Of a DNA stretch of 64,000 bases, positions 51,367-60,992 are shown one piece after another. The notes under the pieces were generated by a model. That model made no database searches and was not told the DNA's origin. It saw only the letters and a program-made list of their open reading frames with translations. Made by a program: the position numbers and the translations under genes. Position 1 is the first letter of the stretch. Every line of letters begins with the position of its first letter. Origin of the DNA: JAGVSR01 sp963750715 (GTDB lineage Bacteria > Pseudomonadota > Alphaproteobacteria > Rhizobiales > Hyphomicrobiaceae); NCBI GenBank assembly GCA_963750715.1, contig CAVVRP010000016.1:1-64000 (forward strand). The letters are read 5' to 3'.

Positions 51367-53838
51367 TCACCGCTTGACGACGAAGCTGTCGACGACGCGC
51401 TTGCGGCCGGCGAATTCGAAGTCGATTGTGAGCTTGTTGCCGTCCACATCGACAACTTTGCCCGGTCCGAACTTCTGGTGCATGACGCGATCGCCGGTGA
51501 GGTAGCCGGAACCTGGCGCCGAAGTCGCAGCGAGGAGCGTGCCCTCGATCGTAACAGGGGCGCGCGGCTGCGCCGGCCGTGGAGCTGATTGGTCGGTGCG
51601 ACGGGCGTTCTGCTGTGCCCGCTGCCACCCAGGGGTATCGTAGGTCGAACGGAATGCCGCCGGTGCGTCGTCGAACCGGCTCTTGCCGTAGAGACTGCCG
51701 AGGTTGGAGTAGGCGCCCCCGAACGGACTCTTGGTTTCCACGACGTCCACATGAACCTCGGGAAGCTCATCCACGAACCGCGACGGGATCGCTGACTGGT
51801 ACAGCCCGCGAAGGCGACGGTTCTGGGCGAAGGAAATGCGCGCCATGCGCTTGGCCCGCGTGATGCCGACGTAGGCGAGGCGGCGCTCTTCCTCGAGACC
51901 GTCGTTGCCCTGTTCGTCGAGTGCGCGCTGGTGGGGGAACAAGCCCTCCTCCCACCCGGTCAGGAAGACGGTGTCGAATTCCAGTCCCTTGGCCGCGTGC
52001 AGCGTCATCAGCGAAACACGGTCTCCCTTTTCGCCCGTCTCCGCATCCATCACGAGCGATACGTGCTCCAGGAATCCCGCGAGCGTTTCGAAGGCATCCA
52101 TGAAGCGGACGAGTTCCTTCAAGTTCTCCAGCCGCGACTGGGCTTGAGGGCTCTTGTCGGCCAGCCACATTGCGGTGTAGCCGCTCTCGTCGAGGATCAG
52201 TTCGGCGAGTTCCGTGTGCCGCATGGCCGCGAGATGACCCCGCCAGCGGTCGAATGATGCAAGTAGTCCCGACAGCGCGTTGCGTGCCTTACCCGACAAC
52301 TCTTCGGTTTCCATCATCTGGCGGGCGGCCTGATACATCGGGACGCCTCGTGCACGGCTGAGTTCATGCACTCGCTTGATGCTGGTGTCCCCTAGACCCC
52401 GCTTGGGCACATTCACGATCCGCTCGAACTTTAGATCGTTCGACGGATTGACCGTCACCTCCAGATAGGCGATCGCATCCTTGATTTCCTGACGCTCGTA
52501 GAAGCGCGGACCACCGATGACGCGATACGGCAGGCCGACCGCGATGAAGCGGTCTTCGAGTGCACGCATCTGAGCTGACGCCCGCACCAGGATCGCGACC
52601 TCGTTCAGCTCGTGGCCGGCCTTGCGCAGGGCTTCGATTTCATCGGTGACGCCGCGCGCCTCTTCTTCGTCGTCCCAGACGCCCGCCACCATCACCTTCG
52701 TGCCGGCGGCACCGTCCGTGTACAGCGTCTTTCCAAGCCGCCCCTTGTTGTGGGCAATCAGGCCTGACGCGGCTGCGAGGATGTGACCCGTGGAGCGATA
52801 GTTGCGTTCAAGCCGGATGATCTTGGCGCCGGGGAAGTCCTGGTCGAAGCGCAGGATGTTATCGACTTCCGCGCCGCGCCAGCCGTAGATCGACTGGTCG
52901 TCGTCACCGACGCAACACACGTTGGGTGAACCCTGTGTCAACAGCCGCAACCACATGTACTGCGCCACGTTTGTGTCCTGGTATTCGTCCACCAGCGTGT
53001 ATTTGAAGCGGCGGTGATAGTCGGTGAGGACGTCGGGGCGATCGCGGAACAGGCGCAGGTTTTCCAGCAGCAGGTCGCCGAAGTCGCAGGCATTGAGGTC
53101 CTTCAGTCGCTGCTGATAGGCGGCGTAAAGCTTTGCGCCCTTTCCGCCTGCGAATGCGAAGGCCTCGCCGGCGGGAACCTTGTTGGGCGTCAGGCCGCGG
53201 TTCTTCCAGCTGTCGATTAGCGAGGCAAGCTGGCGCGCCGGCCAGCGGTCCTTGTCCAGACCGTCGGCTTCGATCACCTGCTTCATCAGCCGAATCTGGT
53301 CGTCGGTGTCGAGAATAGTGAAGCCCTGCTTCAGCCCCACGAGTTCGGCGTGCCGGCGCAAGATCTTGACGCCGATTGCGTGGAAGGTGCCAATCCAAGG
53401 CATACCCTCCACCGCTCCTCCGACGTAGCAGCCGATCCGATCCTTCATCTCGCGCGCCGCCTTGTTCGTGAACGTGACGGCGAGAATCTGAGAGGGATAA
53501 GCGCGGCCGGCCGCCAGGATGTGCGCAATGCGGGTGGTCAAGACTCGAGTCTTGCCCGTGCCAGCGCCGGCCAGAACGAGAACCGGGCCGTCCAGCGTCT
53601 CGACCGCCTCTCGCTGTTCGGGGTTGAGCCCCGACAGATATGGCGGGGCTGTCGCCGATAGGGCCCGCGACGAGATGGACCCGGCGGACGGTGCGGCGGC
53701 TGGCGTGGCAAGAGGCGGCGGCGCTGCACGTTGCGACTGGGGCGCCGGCGGCAAGTCGAACGGCGGAGAATCATCATCCGCGCCATGCGTTTCCGCGTTT
53801 GAATTGACAGCGGACTGTTTTCGATTCTCGATCATCAT
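51367..53838 (-). CDS. uvrD: ATP-dependent DNA helicase UvrD/PcrA, 823 aa
   Basis: This SF1 3'-5' helicase acts in nucleotide excision and mismatch repair. The Q motif LNPEQREAVETLDGPVLVLA, Walker A AGTGKTRVLTTR (about 90-101), motif II LVDEYQDTN, motif III VGDDDQSIYGWRGAEV, motif IV IIRLERNYRSTGHILAAASG, and motifs V-VI LMTLHAAKGLEFDTVFLTGW and YVGITRAKRMARISFA are intact. The C-terminal tail carries the Tudor-like YLTGDRVMHQKFGPGKVVDV. A disordered Pro/Ala-rich N-terminus of about 65 residues is unusual but common in alphaproteobacteria. I used the ATG at 53838; no good ribosome binding site is seen for the longer open frame. Confidence 0.95.
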   Translation of the reverse strand: MMIENRKQSAVNSNAETHGADDDSPPFDLPPAPQSQRAAPPPLATPAAAPSAGSISSRALSATAPPYLSGLNPEQREAVETLDGPVLVLAGAGTGKTRVLTTRIAHILAAGRAYPSQILAVTFTNKAAREMKDRIGCYVGGAVEGMPWIGTFHAIGVKILRRHAELVGLKQGFTILDTDDQIRLMKQVIEADGLDKDRWPARQLASLIDSWKNRGLTPNKVPAGEAFAFAGGKGAKLYAAYQQRLKDLNACDFGDLLLENLRLFRDRPDVLTDYHRRFKYTLVDEYQDTNVAQYMWLRLLTQGSPNVCCVGDDDQSIYGWRGAEVDNILRFDQDFPGAKIIRLERNYRSTGHILAAASGLIAHNKGRLGKTLYTDGAAGTKVMVAGVWDDEEEARGVTDEIEALRKAGHELNEVAILVRASAQMRALEDRFIAVGLPYRVIGGPRFYERQEIKDAIAYLEVTVNPSNDLKFERIVNVPKRGLGDTSIKRVHELSRARGVPMYQAARQMMETEELSGKARNALSGLLASFDRWRGHLAAMRHTELAELILDESGYTAMWLADKSPQAQSRLENLKELVRFMDAFETLAGFLEHVSLVMDAETGEKGDRVSLMTLHAAKGLEFDTVFLTGWEEGLFPHQRALDEQGNDGLEEERRLAYVGITRAKRMARISFAQNRRLRGLYQSAIPSRFVDELPEVHVDVVETKSPFGGAYSNLGSLYGKSRFDDAPAAFRSTYDTPGWQRAQQNARRTDQSAPRPAQPRAPVTIEGTLLAATSAPGSGYLTGDRVMHQKFGPGKVVDVDGNKLTIDFEFAGRKRVVDSFVVKR

Positions 53839-54098
53839 CTGCAATATATCACGCCCTGCGACCCGGCAATCACCGCAGTGTTCCTGCCCACATGACATCG
53901 GACAGAACTTGAGGCGACTTATCGACTTATCCTGACATGAGAATTCGGGATACAACGTCGTGCCGCGCACCAAGTGCCGGAATATCCCCCTAATTGAGGT
54001 TCAGACTTGAACCGCCTTGGGGTAAGTTGCCGCGCATAGGCGCCGATAGATGGCGAAGCGGGTGCGTGAGTTCTGACGAAAGGACGAGACGGTCGCGA

Positions 54099-57000
54099 AT
54101 GAACAACGCGCTTGTCTACATCGGCGGCTTTCTTATCCTTGCCCTGGCGACTTTGTTCGCCGTGCCGCATTTTATCGACTGGAACGGCTACCGCGGAGTG
54201 TTCGAGGAGGAAGCCTCGCGCGTACTCGGCCGCGAGGTGCGCGTTGGCGGAGACGTGAGCCTTCGCATTCTGCCGTCTCCCTATGTCAGCTTCGGCAAGC
54301 TGCGCATTGCCGACGTTGACGGGGCGACCGGCCGACCCATGTTCCGCGCCGAAGCTTTCACGATGTGGCTGTCCATTCCCCCGCTGCTTAAGGGGATCAT
54401 CCAAGCCGAAAACATCGAGCTTGTGAAGCCGGTGCTGGAACTTGCGACAGACGGCAAGGGAAGCGGCAATTGGTCGAAGTTCAGCATCACCCCCGGGACG
54501 CTCCCGTTCATTCCGCAGGATGTGGCGCTGCAGTCAGTCAACATCACCGATGGCAGCATCGGGCTCAGTGGACCCAATGGCGTCCAGCTTACCAGGCTTG
54601 AGGGCATCGCCGGCGAACTGACCGCCGACGCACTGGATGGTCCCTATAAGTTCAAGGGCAAGCTCGAGTGGAACGGCGATGAGCGTCAGATCAAACTGGC
54701 GACGGCCAAGCCGGAGGCCAACGGTGATATCCGCTTCAAGGCCTCGGTGGGCAGCGCCGCGCTTGGCGGTGCCTTCTTGCTAGACGGCCGTCTCAGCGAC
54801 TTGGCCAGCGCGCCGAAGCTGACCGGGGAAATCGCCGCAAAGCTCAAAACGAACGCATTAGCGGTGGCATCCTCGCCGGGGCCGTCACCATCTGCAACCG
54901 TTCCTGAAACTCACGCCGCAACGCCATCACCTATCCCGGCACTGGCACCCACTGAGACGGTTCCGCCCAACCTCGACTTCCGGTCAAAAGTCGACGGCGA
55001 CACCAACAGCCTCGTCCTTACCGACATCGTGATCAGCGTCGACAATGATGGCCCGCCGCAACTCGTGACAGGCGAGGCGCGGGTGGACTGGACCGAACGC
55101 AAACGCCTCGATGTGTCGCTGGCCGCCAAGTGGATCGATTTCGATCGTCTGACGGGGGCTGGTTCCGATAGCGTTCCAATTGAAACCGCGCTCCGGCTAT
55201 TCGATCTGCTGGTCGTGTCCTTTCCAGGCGAACTCGATGCGAACGCCACGCTTTCCTTCGACCAGATCCACCTCGGCGGAGACGCAATCAGTGGAGTGAG
55301 GCTCACGGCCTCTCGCGAGGGCGGCCCGTTGCTGCTGAAAGACCTGCGAGCCGGGCTGCCCGGCGGGGCGCAGCTCTCATTGCAAGGCGAACTCGCCACT
55401 GTGGACGCCAAGCAGCAGTTCGCCGGTGCTATCTCGCTCAGCGGTCGAAGCCTGCTGCGCTTTCTCAACTGGGGCTTTCGCGATTCGCGTTTGGCCGAGG
55501 CCCGCAGTGACGGACCGTTTTCGATCGAGGGGCATCTGTCGCTTGGGTCTGACGTGGTGGCCCTGCGCGAGGCGACGGCTGAACTGAACGGCACGCCGCT
55601 GCTCGGCGAAGTGACGTTTGGCTTGAAGGCACCGCGGAGGCTTTCCGTGGCGCTGGAAGGGCAGCGGATCGATACGGCGCAGTTCTGGACCGGCGGCCTG
55701 GGTCTGAGCGGATTGCGCGGTCTGGTGACGGGTATAGAGAGCGCCACCAAACCGGAGCGGAGCGGTTTCGCGGCCGGTTTGTTCGATCCCAAAGGCACCG
55801 ATCTCGTGTTGAGCCTCAAGGCGGGAGAGCTAGTCGACGGGGATCGCAGCCTGCGCGATGTCGAGGCCGACGTGACGCTGGATGGCGGGCGGTTGACGAT
55901 GCCGGTGCTCAAGTTCTCGACCCCGGAGGGCTTGTCGCTCGAAATGGAGGGGACCGCGACCGGTGTGCCCGATCGCGGCGTCGGCACTTTGCGTGGAGTC
56001 GTTTCCGCACCAAACCCGGAAGCCGCTGAAGACTTTGCCAGGCTGTTCGATCTATCTAAGAACGAACGTGACGTCATTGAGCGTGTAAAGAGGGTCGCGC
56101 CGCTGCGTCTCGCTACCGTGGTGAGTTTTGGGGAACGCACCGATGCGGCAATCGATGTCTCGGTCGATGGCGTGGTCCAGGGCGGCCGCATCGTCGCGTC
56201 TGCCCGTCTCGACTCGGCCCGATCGAATTGGCGCGACGCCCTTGCCGATCTTACGGCATCCTTCGACAGTCCGGACGTGGGCAAACTGCTGGCGAGTGTC
56301 GCCGGCAAGGATGGGCCGTCAGCCGGAGCCGCCGCCGCACCCGCTCGACCGGGATCGCTATTCGTCAAAATGGCCGGCACGCCGGCACAGGGGCTCGTCT
56401 CAGTCGCTCAGCTTGTCGCACCCGGATTGAACCTGTCCTATAACGGCCGTTTCCACGCCGACGGTGATGAAGGTTTGAGATCGCAGGGCGACCTCGATGT
56501 CGTCTCCGCCGATGCGCGCGACGTGCTGCGTCTCGTTGGCGTGAATTCGCCTTTGGGTCTCGAAGGCGCGCCCGTCGAGGGGCGCGTTGCCGTGACCAGC
56601 GAGCAGGGCCGTCTGACACTCGCGTCCTCCAACCTCAAAATTGCGAGTTCCAAGGTGACGGGCATTGCGACGCTCCTGTCGAAGGACGGCGGCCGCACGG
56701 ATATTGCCGCCGACGTTGCCTTCGATGAGTTGATGCTGGCGCAGCTCCTGTCGCCTCTGACAGGCCGTGCGGAACCGCCTCCCGAGCCGGTGGCCTCGCC
56801 TCAACAATCGCGTTCGAGGCAGCAGCAGGCCGCAGCCCCCAAGTCGCCGCCCGCCGCAGATGTGGTCTGGCCGAATGCCACGTTCGATTTCTCCATGCTG
56901 GACAGTCTGGGCGGAACGGTGAAGGCTGACATCCGCACTCTGGCTCTCGAACCGGGCCTCGTCATGCGCGACGCAGTGCTCGATGTTGTTCTCGAGCCGG

Positions 57001-58043
57001 GGCGCGTGCGCATCGTCCGTCTCGAGGGTGCGGCGGTGGGGGGCAAGGCATCGGCGACGATGTCATTCGAGCGCCAGCCCGCTGGCGCTCGCTGCGAAGG
57101 CAAAATGCGGATCGACGTTTCAAGTCAGGGTGTTTCCGAGACATCCGCCAGCGACGAAACCATGGCCAGTGACGTCGCGGCATTGCAGGTTTCGTTTGCC
57201 GGCAATGCTCTCACCCCGCTCGGCCTCATATCGGTGCTGGAAGGCACGGGCGAATTGCATCTCGGCGATGTGACCCTGACGGGAGTAGCACCTCAGGCAG
57301 TCAGCCGGGTCGCGGACGCGGCGATGCAGCAGGTGAAGTCGGCTACGGTCGGTGATCAACTTCTGCAGGCGGTTCGAGCCGGCCTGAAGGAGAGCCAGCT
57401 GAAGCTCGGTCAGGTTCAGATCCCCGTGGAGATCCGTGACGGCAACATGACGCTGGCCAAGGTCGAGGTGGAAACGCCGGAAGGTCGCGCTACGTTCGAT
57501 GCGCTCCTGGATTTGCAGTTGTTCAAGATCGACAGCGAATGGAAAATCGAGGCGGTGGGCGCAGGCAAGTCCAAAGATGCAGCGGCTGCCTCCGCAAAGC
57601 GGTACTTGCCGCCCGTGACCGTCATCTATACGGGCAAACTCAAGGATCTCGGCACGGCTGAACCGATGGTGTCCGTGACTGAACTGGAGCGCGAGATTAA
57701 CGTGCGGCGGATGGAGCGTGACGTCGAGGAACTGGAAAGACTGCGCAAGTCCGACCAGCAACGGGCCGCGCAGACAGCGCAGAGGCAGAAAGCTCTCGAG
57801 GCTGAGCAGGCGCGTAAGGCGCCGGCAACGGCGCCATCCAACTCCATAGCGCCGCCCGGGCCGGGAAGCGCCTTGCCCAACGACGGTGCTCCGCCAGTGT
57901 CCGAGGACGCGACACTGAATACGGACGCGGCAAATGCCGCTGCGGCAGAAGGCGCATCGACCGCGAGCCCGGCGCCTCGTCCGGCTGTTCGCAAGAAGAG
58001 GCCCGAGACCGGCTGGCAGCCGTTCCAGGTCACTCCCTATTAG
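54099..58043 (+). CDS. AsmA-family envelope protein, 1314 aa
   Basis: A single N-terminal membrane helix (ALVYIGGFLILALATLFAVP) anchors a very large periplasmic beta-rich protein. HFIDWNGYRGVFEEEASRVL then GREVRVGGDVSLRILPSPYV and the IIQAENIELVKPVLELATDG stretch are AsmA N-terminal signatures, and the C-terminal AsmA-like domain includes GLISVLEGTGELHLGDVTLT. The last 120 residues are a coiled coil (LEREINVRRMERDVEELERL) and a Pro/Ala-rich tail. AsmA-type proteins are implicated in inter-membrane lipid transport. The ATG at 54099 is used because the helix starts there. Divergent from uvrD. Confidence 0.9.
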   Translation: MNNALVYIGGFLILALATLFAVPHFIDWNGYRGVFEEEASRVLGREVRVGGDVSLRILPSPYVSFGKLRIADVDGATGRPMFRAEAFTMWLSIPPLLKGIIQAENIELVKPVLELATDGKGSGNWSKFSITPGTLPFIPQDVALQSVNITDGSIGLSGPNGVQLTRLEGIAGELTADALDGPYKFKGKLEWNGDERQIKLATAKPEANGDIRFKASVGSAALGGAFLLDGRLSDLASAPKLTGEIAAKLKTNALAVASSPGPSPSATVPETHAATPSPIPALAPTETVPPNLDFRSKVDGDTNSLVLTDIVISVDNDGPPQLVTGEARVDWTERKRLDVSLAAKWIDFDRLTGAGSDSVPIETALRLFDLLVVSFPGELDANATLSFDQIHLGGDAISGVRLTASREGGPLLLKDLRAGLPGGAQLSLQGELATVDAKQQFAGAISLSGRSLLRFLNWGFRDSRLAEARSDGPFSIEGHLSLGSDVVALREATAELNGTPLLGEVTFGLKAPRRLSVALEGQRIDTAQFWTGGLGLSGLRGLVTGIESATKPERSGFAAGLFDPKGTDLVLSLKAGELVDGDRSLRDVEADVTLDGGRLTMPVLKFSTPEGLSLEMEGTATGVPDRGVGTLRGVVSAPNPEAAEDFARLFDLSKNERDVIERVKRVAPLRLATVVSFGERTDAAIDVSVDGVVQGGRIVASARLDSARSNWRDALADLTASFDSPDVGKLLASVAGKDGPSAGAAAAPARPGSLFVKMAGTPAQGLVSVAQLVAPGLNLSYNGRFHADGDEGLRSQGDLDVVSADARDVLRLVGVNSPLGLEGAPVEGRVAVTSEQGRLTLASSNLKIASSKVTGIATLLSKDGGRTDIAADVAFDELMLAQLLSPLTGRAEPPPEPVASPQQSRSRQQQAAAPKSPPAADVVWPNATFDFSMLDSLGGTVKADIRTLALEPGLVMRDAVLDVVLEPGRVRIVRLEGAAVGGKASATMSFERQPAGARCEGKMRIDVSSQGVSETSASDETMASDVAALQVSFAGNALTPLGLISVLEGTGELHLGDVTLTGVAPQAVSRVADAAMQQVKSATVGDQLLQAVRAGLKESQLKLGQVQIPVEIRDGNMTLAKVEVETPEGRATFDALLDLQLFKIDSEWKIEAVGAGKSKDAAAASAKRYLPPVTVIYTGKLKDLGTAEPMVSVTELEREINVRRMERDVEELERLRKSDQQRAAQTAQRQKALEAEQARKAPATAPSNSIAPPGPGSALPNDGAPPVSEDATLNTDAANAAAAEGASTASPAPRPAVRKKRPETGWQPFQVTPY

Positions 58044-58070
58044 TGAGGAACCCGAGCAACTGCGCGGTGG

Positions 58071-58319
58071 TCAGTCGCGGTTGCCGCCGTCGTAACTCTG
58101 GCGCGCGTTCTGGCGGCGATAGTAATCGAGGATCCAGATTCGCACTGCACCGGACAATCCGCTGCCCTGGCGGTTTTCGTCGATATCGGCCACGAGCGCT
58201 GCCAGGGACATGCCTTCGTGGCTGGCGGCATCCTTTAAGGCATCCCAGAACTGTGCTTCGAGCGAGATCGATGTCCGATGTCCGCGTAGAGCAAAAGAGC
58301 GTTTGATCGGCCGTGTCAC
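58071..58319 (-). CDS. Ribbon-helix-helix protein, 82 aa
   Basis: A small RHH_4-type DNA-binding protein: KRSFALRGHRTSISLEAQFW holds the beta strand and first helix, and MSLAALVADIDENRQGSGLS then AVRIWILDYYRR completes the fold. It starts at a GTG that overlaps the DUF4169 stop by 4 bases (GTGA), so the two are translationally coupled. The pair DUF4169-RHH is conserved in alphaproteobacteria. The target genes are unknown. Confidence 0.88.
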   Translation of the reverse strand: MTRPIKRSFALRGHRTSISLEAQFWDALKDAASHEGMSLAALVADIDENRQGSGLSGAVRIWILDYYRRQNARQSYDGGNRD

Positions 58320-58534
58320 GATACGTTGCCGGGATCGAGATCGTCGTCTGAATTGGGATTTGCCCGTTTGGCGCCATCGAGGCGCGACTTATCGAGCCGA
58401 AGGACTGCGGAGCCAACCTCTCTATCGGATTTAGCACGGCCGAATTTGGCGCGGTTCTCCGCCGCCTGCACATCCTTTTCAGCGCGCGCCCTGGCTTTGC
58501 GGACTTTGCTGAGATTGACGATGGCGGCAGACAT
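58316..58534 (-). CDS. DUF4169 family protein, 72 aa
   Basis: MSAAIVNLSKVRKARARAEK then DVQAAENRAKFGRAKSDREV and SRLDGAKR are the DUF4169 pattern (IVNLRRARKAKARAEKE...NRAKFGRTKAE). It is a short, very basic helical protein. The ATG at 58534 is chosen on family grounds; the frame extends to 58573. It is coupled to the RHH gene downstream. Function unknown. Confidence 0.85.
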   Translation of the reverse strand: MSAAIVNLSKVRKARARAEKDVQAAENRAKFGRAKSDREVGSAVLRLDKSRLDGAKRANPNSDDDLDPGNVS

Positions 58535-58740
58535 TGGTGCGATCTCTCGATCCGATGAGGACAGGAACGTCAATAAGCGGCCTCACGTTTTCACGCAAGC
58601 GGATGCTGGCAACGCGGCCATCGAACGCGGCGATTGCGCGCTGCGAGAATGCGCGAAGTCTCGCAGTGTTGACGAACGCACTCGACCGGACGCGGAGCGC
58701 CCGGCCACCGAACTGATTGAACGAGACAATTCGATCTTTG

Positions 58741-59352
58741 CTACGGAGCTTTCTTCCGGCCCGTGACCATGGCCTTGACGAGGTTCTCGCCGTGCTCGAC
58801 GCTGGTGATCAGAACGCTGAGAACATGGAGCCCGACGAGCCCGGGCGTCGTGTATGCAAGCGCCTCGTGAATGTCCTCGATTGCCCCGGAACCCCAGTAT
58901 GCGTCCGTTGTCATCATGTATCCGGTGACCGAAAGCCCGACAAGCATGGCAAGCAATGCGACAATCATCAGACCGCCGACCGGATTGTGGCCGATTGACC
59001 GCGGCGCCTTGCGCCGCGTCGACCGTAGGATGAAATCCCCCACCTCGCGAGGACCCTTCACAAAACCAGAAAATTGCGCGATCCGAGGACCGACGAAACC
59101 CCAAATGATGCGCAGGGCAACGAGAGCCGCGATTCCATAACCGGCCCAGATATGCACCTTTTCGATCTCGTCGCCTGTTAGCAGAGCGACTGCGAACAAC
59201 ACGACGTTGCTCCACTGAAAAATACGTTCGAACGGGCCCCAGACCTTGATAGTTGCTGGCGGTGCAATCCCGCCCGGCGAACGCGAGACCGTTGTCGCCA
59301 GAGGCGAGCGGCTGGACCGGCGAGGCGGCAGCACGGGCCTCGGCCTCTCCAT
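58741..59352 (-). CDS. Cytochrome b561-type membrane protein with a non-native N-terminus, about 203 aa
   Basis: A b-type cytochrome subunit of the Ni-Fe hydrogenase/cytochrome b561 group (four helices, PF01292-like). IKVWGPFERIFQWSNVVLFA holds the first helix and a normal domain start, then KVHIWAGYGIAALVALRIIW with a heme His, NPVGGLMIVALLAMLVGLSV and IEDIHEALAYTTPGLVGLHV with two more His. An ATG exists only at 59352, and about 30 codons before the domain (RPRPVLPPRRSSRSP) are antisense to a histidine-kinase remnant and have no family similarity. The native start seems lost, so expression is uncertain. Confidence 0.75.
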   Translation of the reverse strand: MERPRPVLPPRRSSRSPLATTVSRSPGGIAPPATIKVWGPFERIFQWSNVVLFAVALLTGDEIEKVHIWAGYGIAALVALRIIWGFVGPRIAQFSGFVKGPREVGDFILRSTRRKAPRSIGHNPVGGLMIVALLAMLVGLSVTGYMMTTDAYWGSGAIEDIHEALAYTTPGLVGLHVLSVLITSVEHGENLVKAMVTGRKKAP

Positions 59353-59551
59353 CGTCACCGAAGTGCTCGAAGCCAATGGCCGCAAGCTGGAACCGGCAAC
59401 GTCGCCGCTCGCCGGTCTGGCAGCATCTTTAGGATTGGCGGCGAAGTCCGCCCTTCGTGAACGCAATGCGCCGTGTATCAGGCGTCGGGGCCGATCATCA
59501 TCTCTGGCCGCACGATGGCATCGAAATCCTCCGGCGGGATGCCATCCTTAA
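59246..59551 (+). pseudogene. Histidine-kinase C-terminal (HATPase) fragment
   Basis: The plus strand reads AIPPGERETVVARGERLDRR then GGSTGLGLSIVTEVLEANGR and KLEPATSPLAGLAASLGL. This is the G1/G2 part of a PhoQ-type sensor kinase ATPase domain (GIPP..RE....RG.RLD....G.GLGLSIV......GG.L.L..SPLGGL.A...L). The preceding DDG of the N/G1 box is degenerate (VAGGA) and the rest of the kinase is absent, so it is a remnant. It lies antisense to the start of the cytochrome b gene, and its end overlaps the 3' end of fumC. Confidence 0.65.
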
Positions 59552-60872
59552 TCGCCTCCTCGCGCAAGGTCGTGCCGTTCTTATGGGCGGTCTTGGCGAT
59601 CTTGGCTGCCCGGTCGTACCCGTATTTTTCCTTCAACGGCGTAACCAGCATCAGGGAGTTTGCAAGCCCTTCGGCGATATTGTCGAGGCGTGGCACGATG
59701 CCGACGACACAGTTGTCGGTGAACGAGACGGCCGCGTCCGCGAGCAGGCGCACGGACTGGAGGAAGTTGTAGGCCATCATCGGGTTAAACACGTTGAGTT
59801 CGAAGTGGCCCTGGCTGCCCGCGAAACCGATGCCTGCGTTGTTGCCGTGGATGTGCGCGGCGACCTGGGTCAGTGCCTCGCACTGTGTCGGGTTCACCTT
59901 GCCTGGCATGATCGAGGAGCCGGGCTCGTTCTCCGGCAATGCGAGTTCACCGAGACCTGCGCGTGGACCCGACCCGAGGAAGCGGATATCGTTGGCGATC
60001 TTGAAGCAGCTCATCGCGACCGTGGCAATCGCTCCGTGGGTCATCACCATGGCGTCGTGGGCGGCGAGCGCCTCGAACTTGTTGGGCGCGGATGTGAAGG
60101 GCAGTCCGGTGATCTTTGCGATTTCCTTCGCGATCTTCTCCGCGAAGCCAGTCGGCGACGCGAGCCCGGTGCCCACTGCCGTGCCGCCCTGGGCGAGTTC
60201 CATGAGGGACGGCAGCGTCATTTCAATCCGCTTGATGCCATTCTCGATCTGCTTGGCGTAGCCTGAGAACTCCTGACCTAGCGTGAGAGGCGTTGCATCC
60301 TGCGTGTGCGTGCGGCCGATCTTGATGATGTGCGACCAGGCCTTCGCCTTCGCGTCGAGCGCCGTGTGCAGCTTCCTCAGCGCGGGTAGCATCCGGTGAA
60401 CGACTTCTTCCGAACAGGCGATATGCATGGCCGTCGGGAAGGTGTCGTTGGACGACTGGCTCATGTTGACGTGATCGTTGGGATGGACCGGCTTCTTGGA
60501 GCCCATCTCGCCGCCGAGCAGCTCGATCGCCCGGTTGGAGATCACCTCGTTGGCATTCATGTTCGACTGCGTGCCCGAACCCGTCTGCCAGACAACCAGA
60601 GGGAAATGATCGTCGTGCCTGCCGTCGATGACTTCCTGCGCGGCGGTCACGACTACCTCGCCGATCTTTTTGTCGAGTTTGCCGAGCCCCATATTGGTTC
60701 GGGCGGCCGCCTGCTTCACGATGCCAAGTGCGCGGATGATGGGCTTTGGCTGCTTCTCCCAGCCGATCTTGAAGTTGCCGAGCGAGCGCTCGGCCTGCGC
60801 GCCCCAGTAGCGGTCGGCTGCGACTTCGATCGGGCCGAAGGTGTCGGTTTCGGTGCGGGTGGTCCTGGTCAT
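59478..60872 (-). CDS. fumC: Fumarate hydratase class II, 464 aa
   Basis: This TCA-cycle enzyme interconverts fumarate and malate in the cytoplasm without an iron-sulfur cluster. Conserved blocks: WQTGSGTQSNMNANEVISNR, PNDHVNMSQSSNDTFPTAMH, the active-site region IGRTHTQDATPLTLGQEFSG, and the superfamily signature GSSIMPGKVNPTQCEAL at about residue 318. Length is standard. I used the ATG at 60872, which gives the typical MTRTTRTETDTFGPIEVAAD start; the frame is open 33 codons more without similarity. Confidence 0.97.
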   Translation of the reverse strand: MTRTTRTETDTFGPIEVAADRYWGAQAERSLGNFKIGWEKQPKPIIRALGIVKQAAARTNMGLGKLDKKIGEVVVTAAQEVIDGRHDDHFPLVVWQTGSGTQSNMNANEVISNRAIELLGGEMGSKKPVHPNDHVNMSQSSNDTFPTAMHIACSEEVVHRMLPALRKLHTALDAKAKAWSHIIKIGRTHTQDATPLTLGQEFSGYAKQIENGIKRIEMTLPSLMELAQGGTAVGTGLASPTGFAEKIAKEIAKITGLPFTSAPNKFEALAAHDAMVMTHGAIATVAMSCFKIANDIRFLGSGPRAGLGELALPENEPGSSIMPGKVNPTQCEALTQVAAHIHGNNAGIGFAGSQGHFELNVFNPMMAYNFLQSVRLLADAAVSFTDNCVVGIVPRLDNIAEGLANSLMLVTPLKEKYGYDRAAKIAKTAHKNGTTLREEAIKDGIPPEDFDAIVRPEMMIGPDA

Positions 60873-60992
60873 GGCGGCGGCTTTCAACGGTTCGCGTATA
60901 TCAATGGCGCGAGCCGATAGCACGGGAAGCCCGCATGCGCGAGCGGGGCATGGCCGCAGGGTGCCGCTCACGCCCGAAAACGAGCCTGCCCG

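Noticed and set aside
54911..56380. Minus-strand open frame of 489 codons inside the AsmA gene
   Set aside because: It is extremely Ser/Pro/Arg-rich and antisense to AsmA; no start signal or family.
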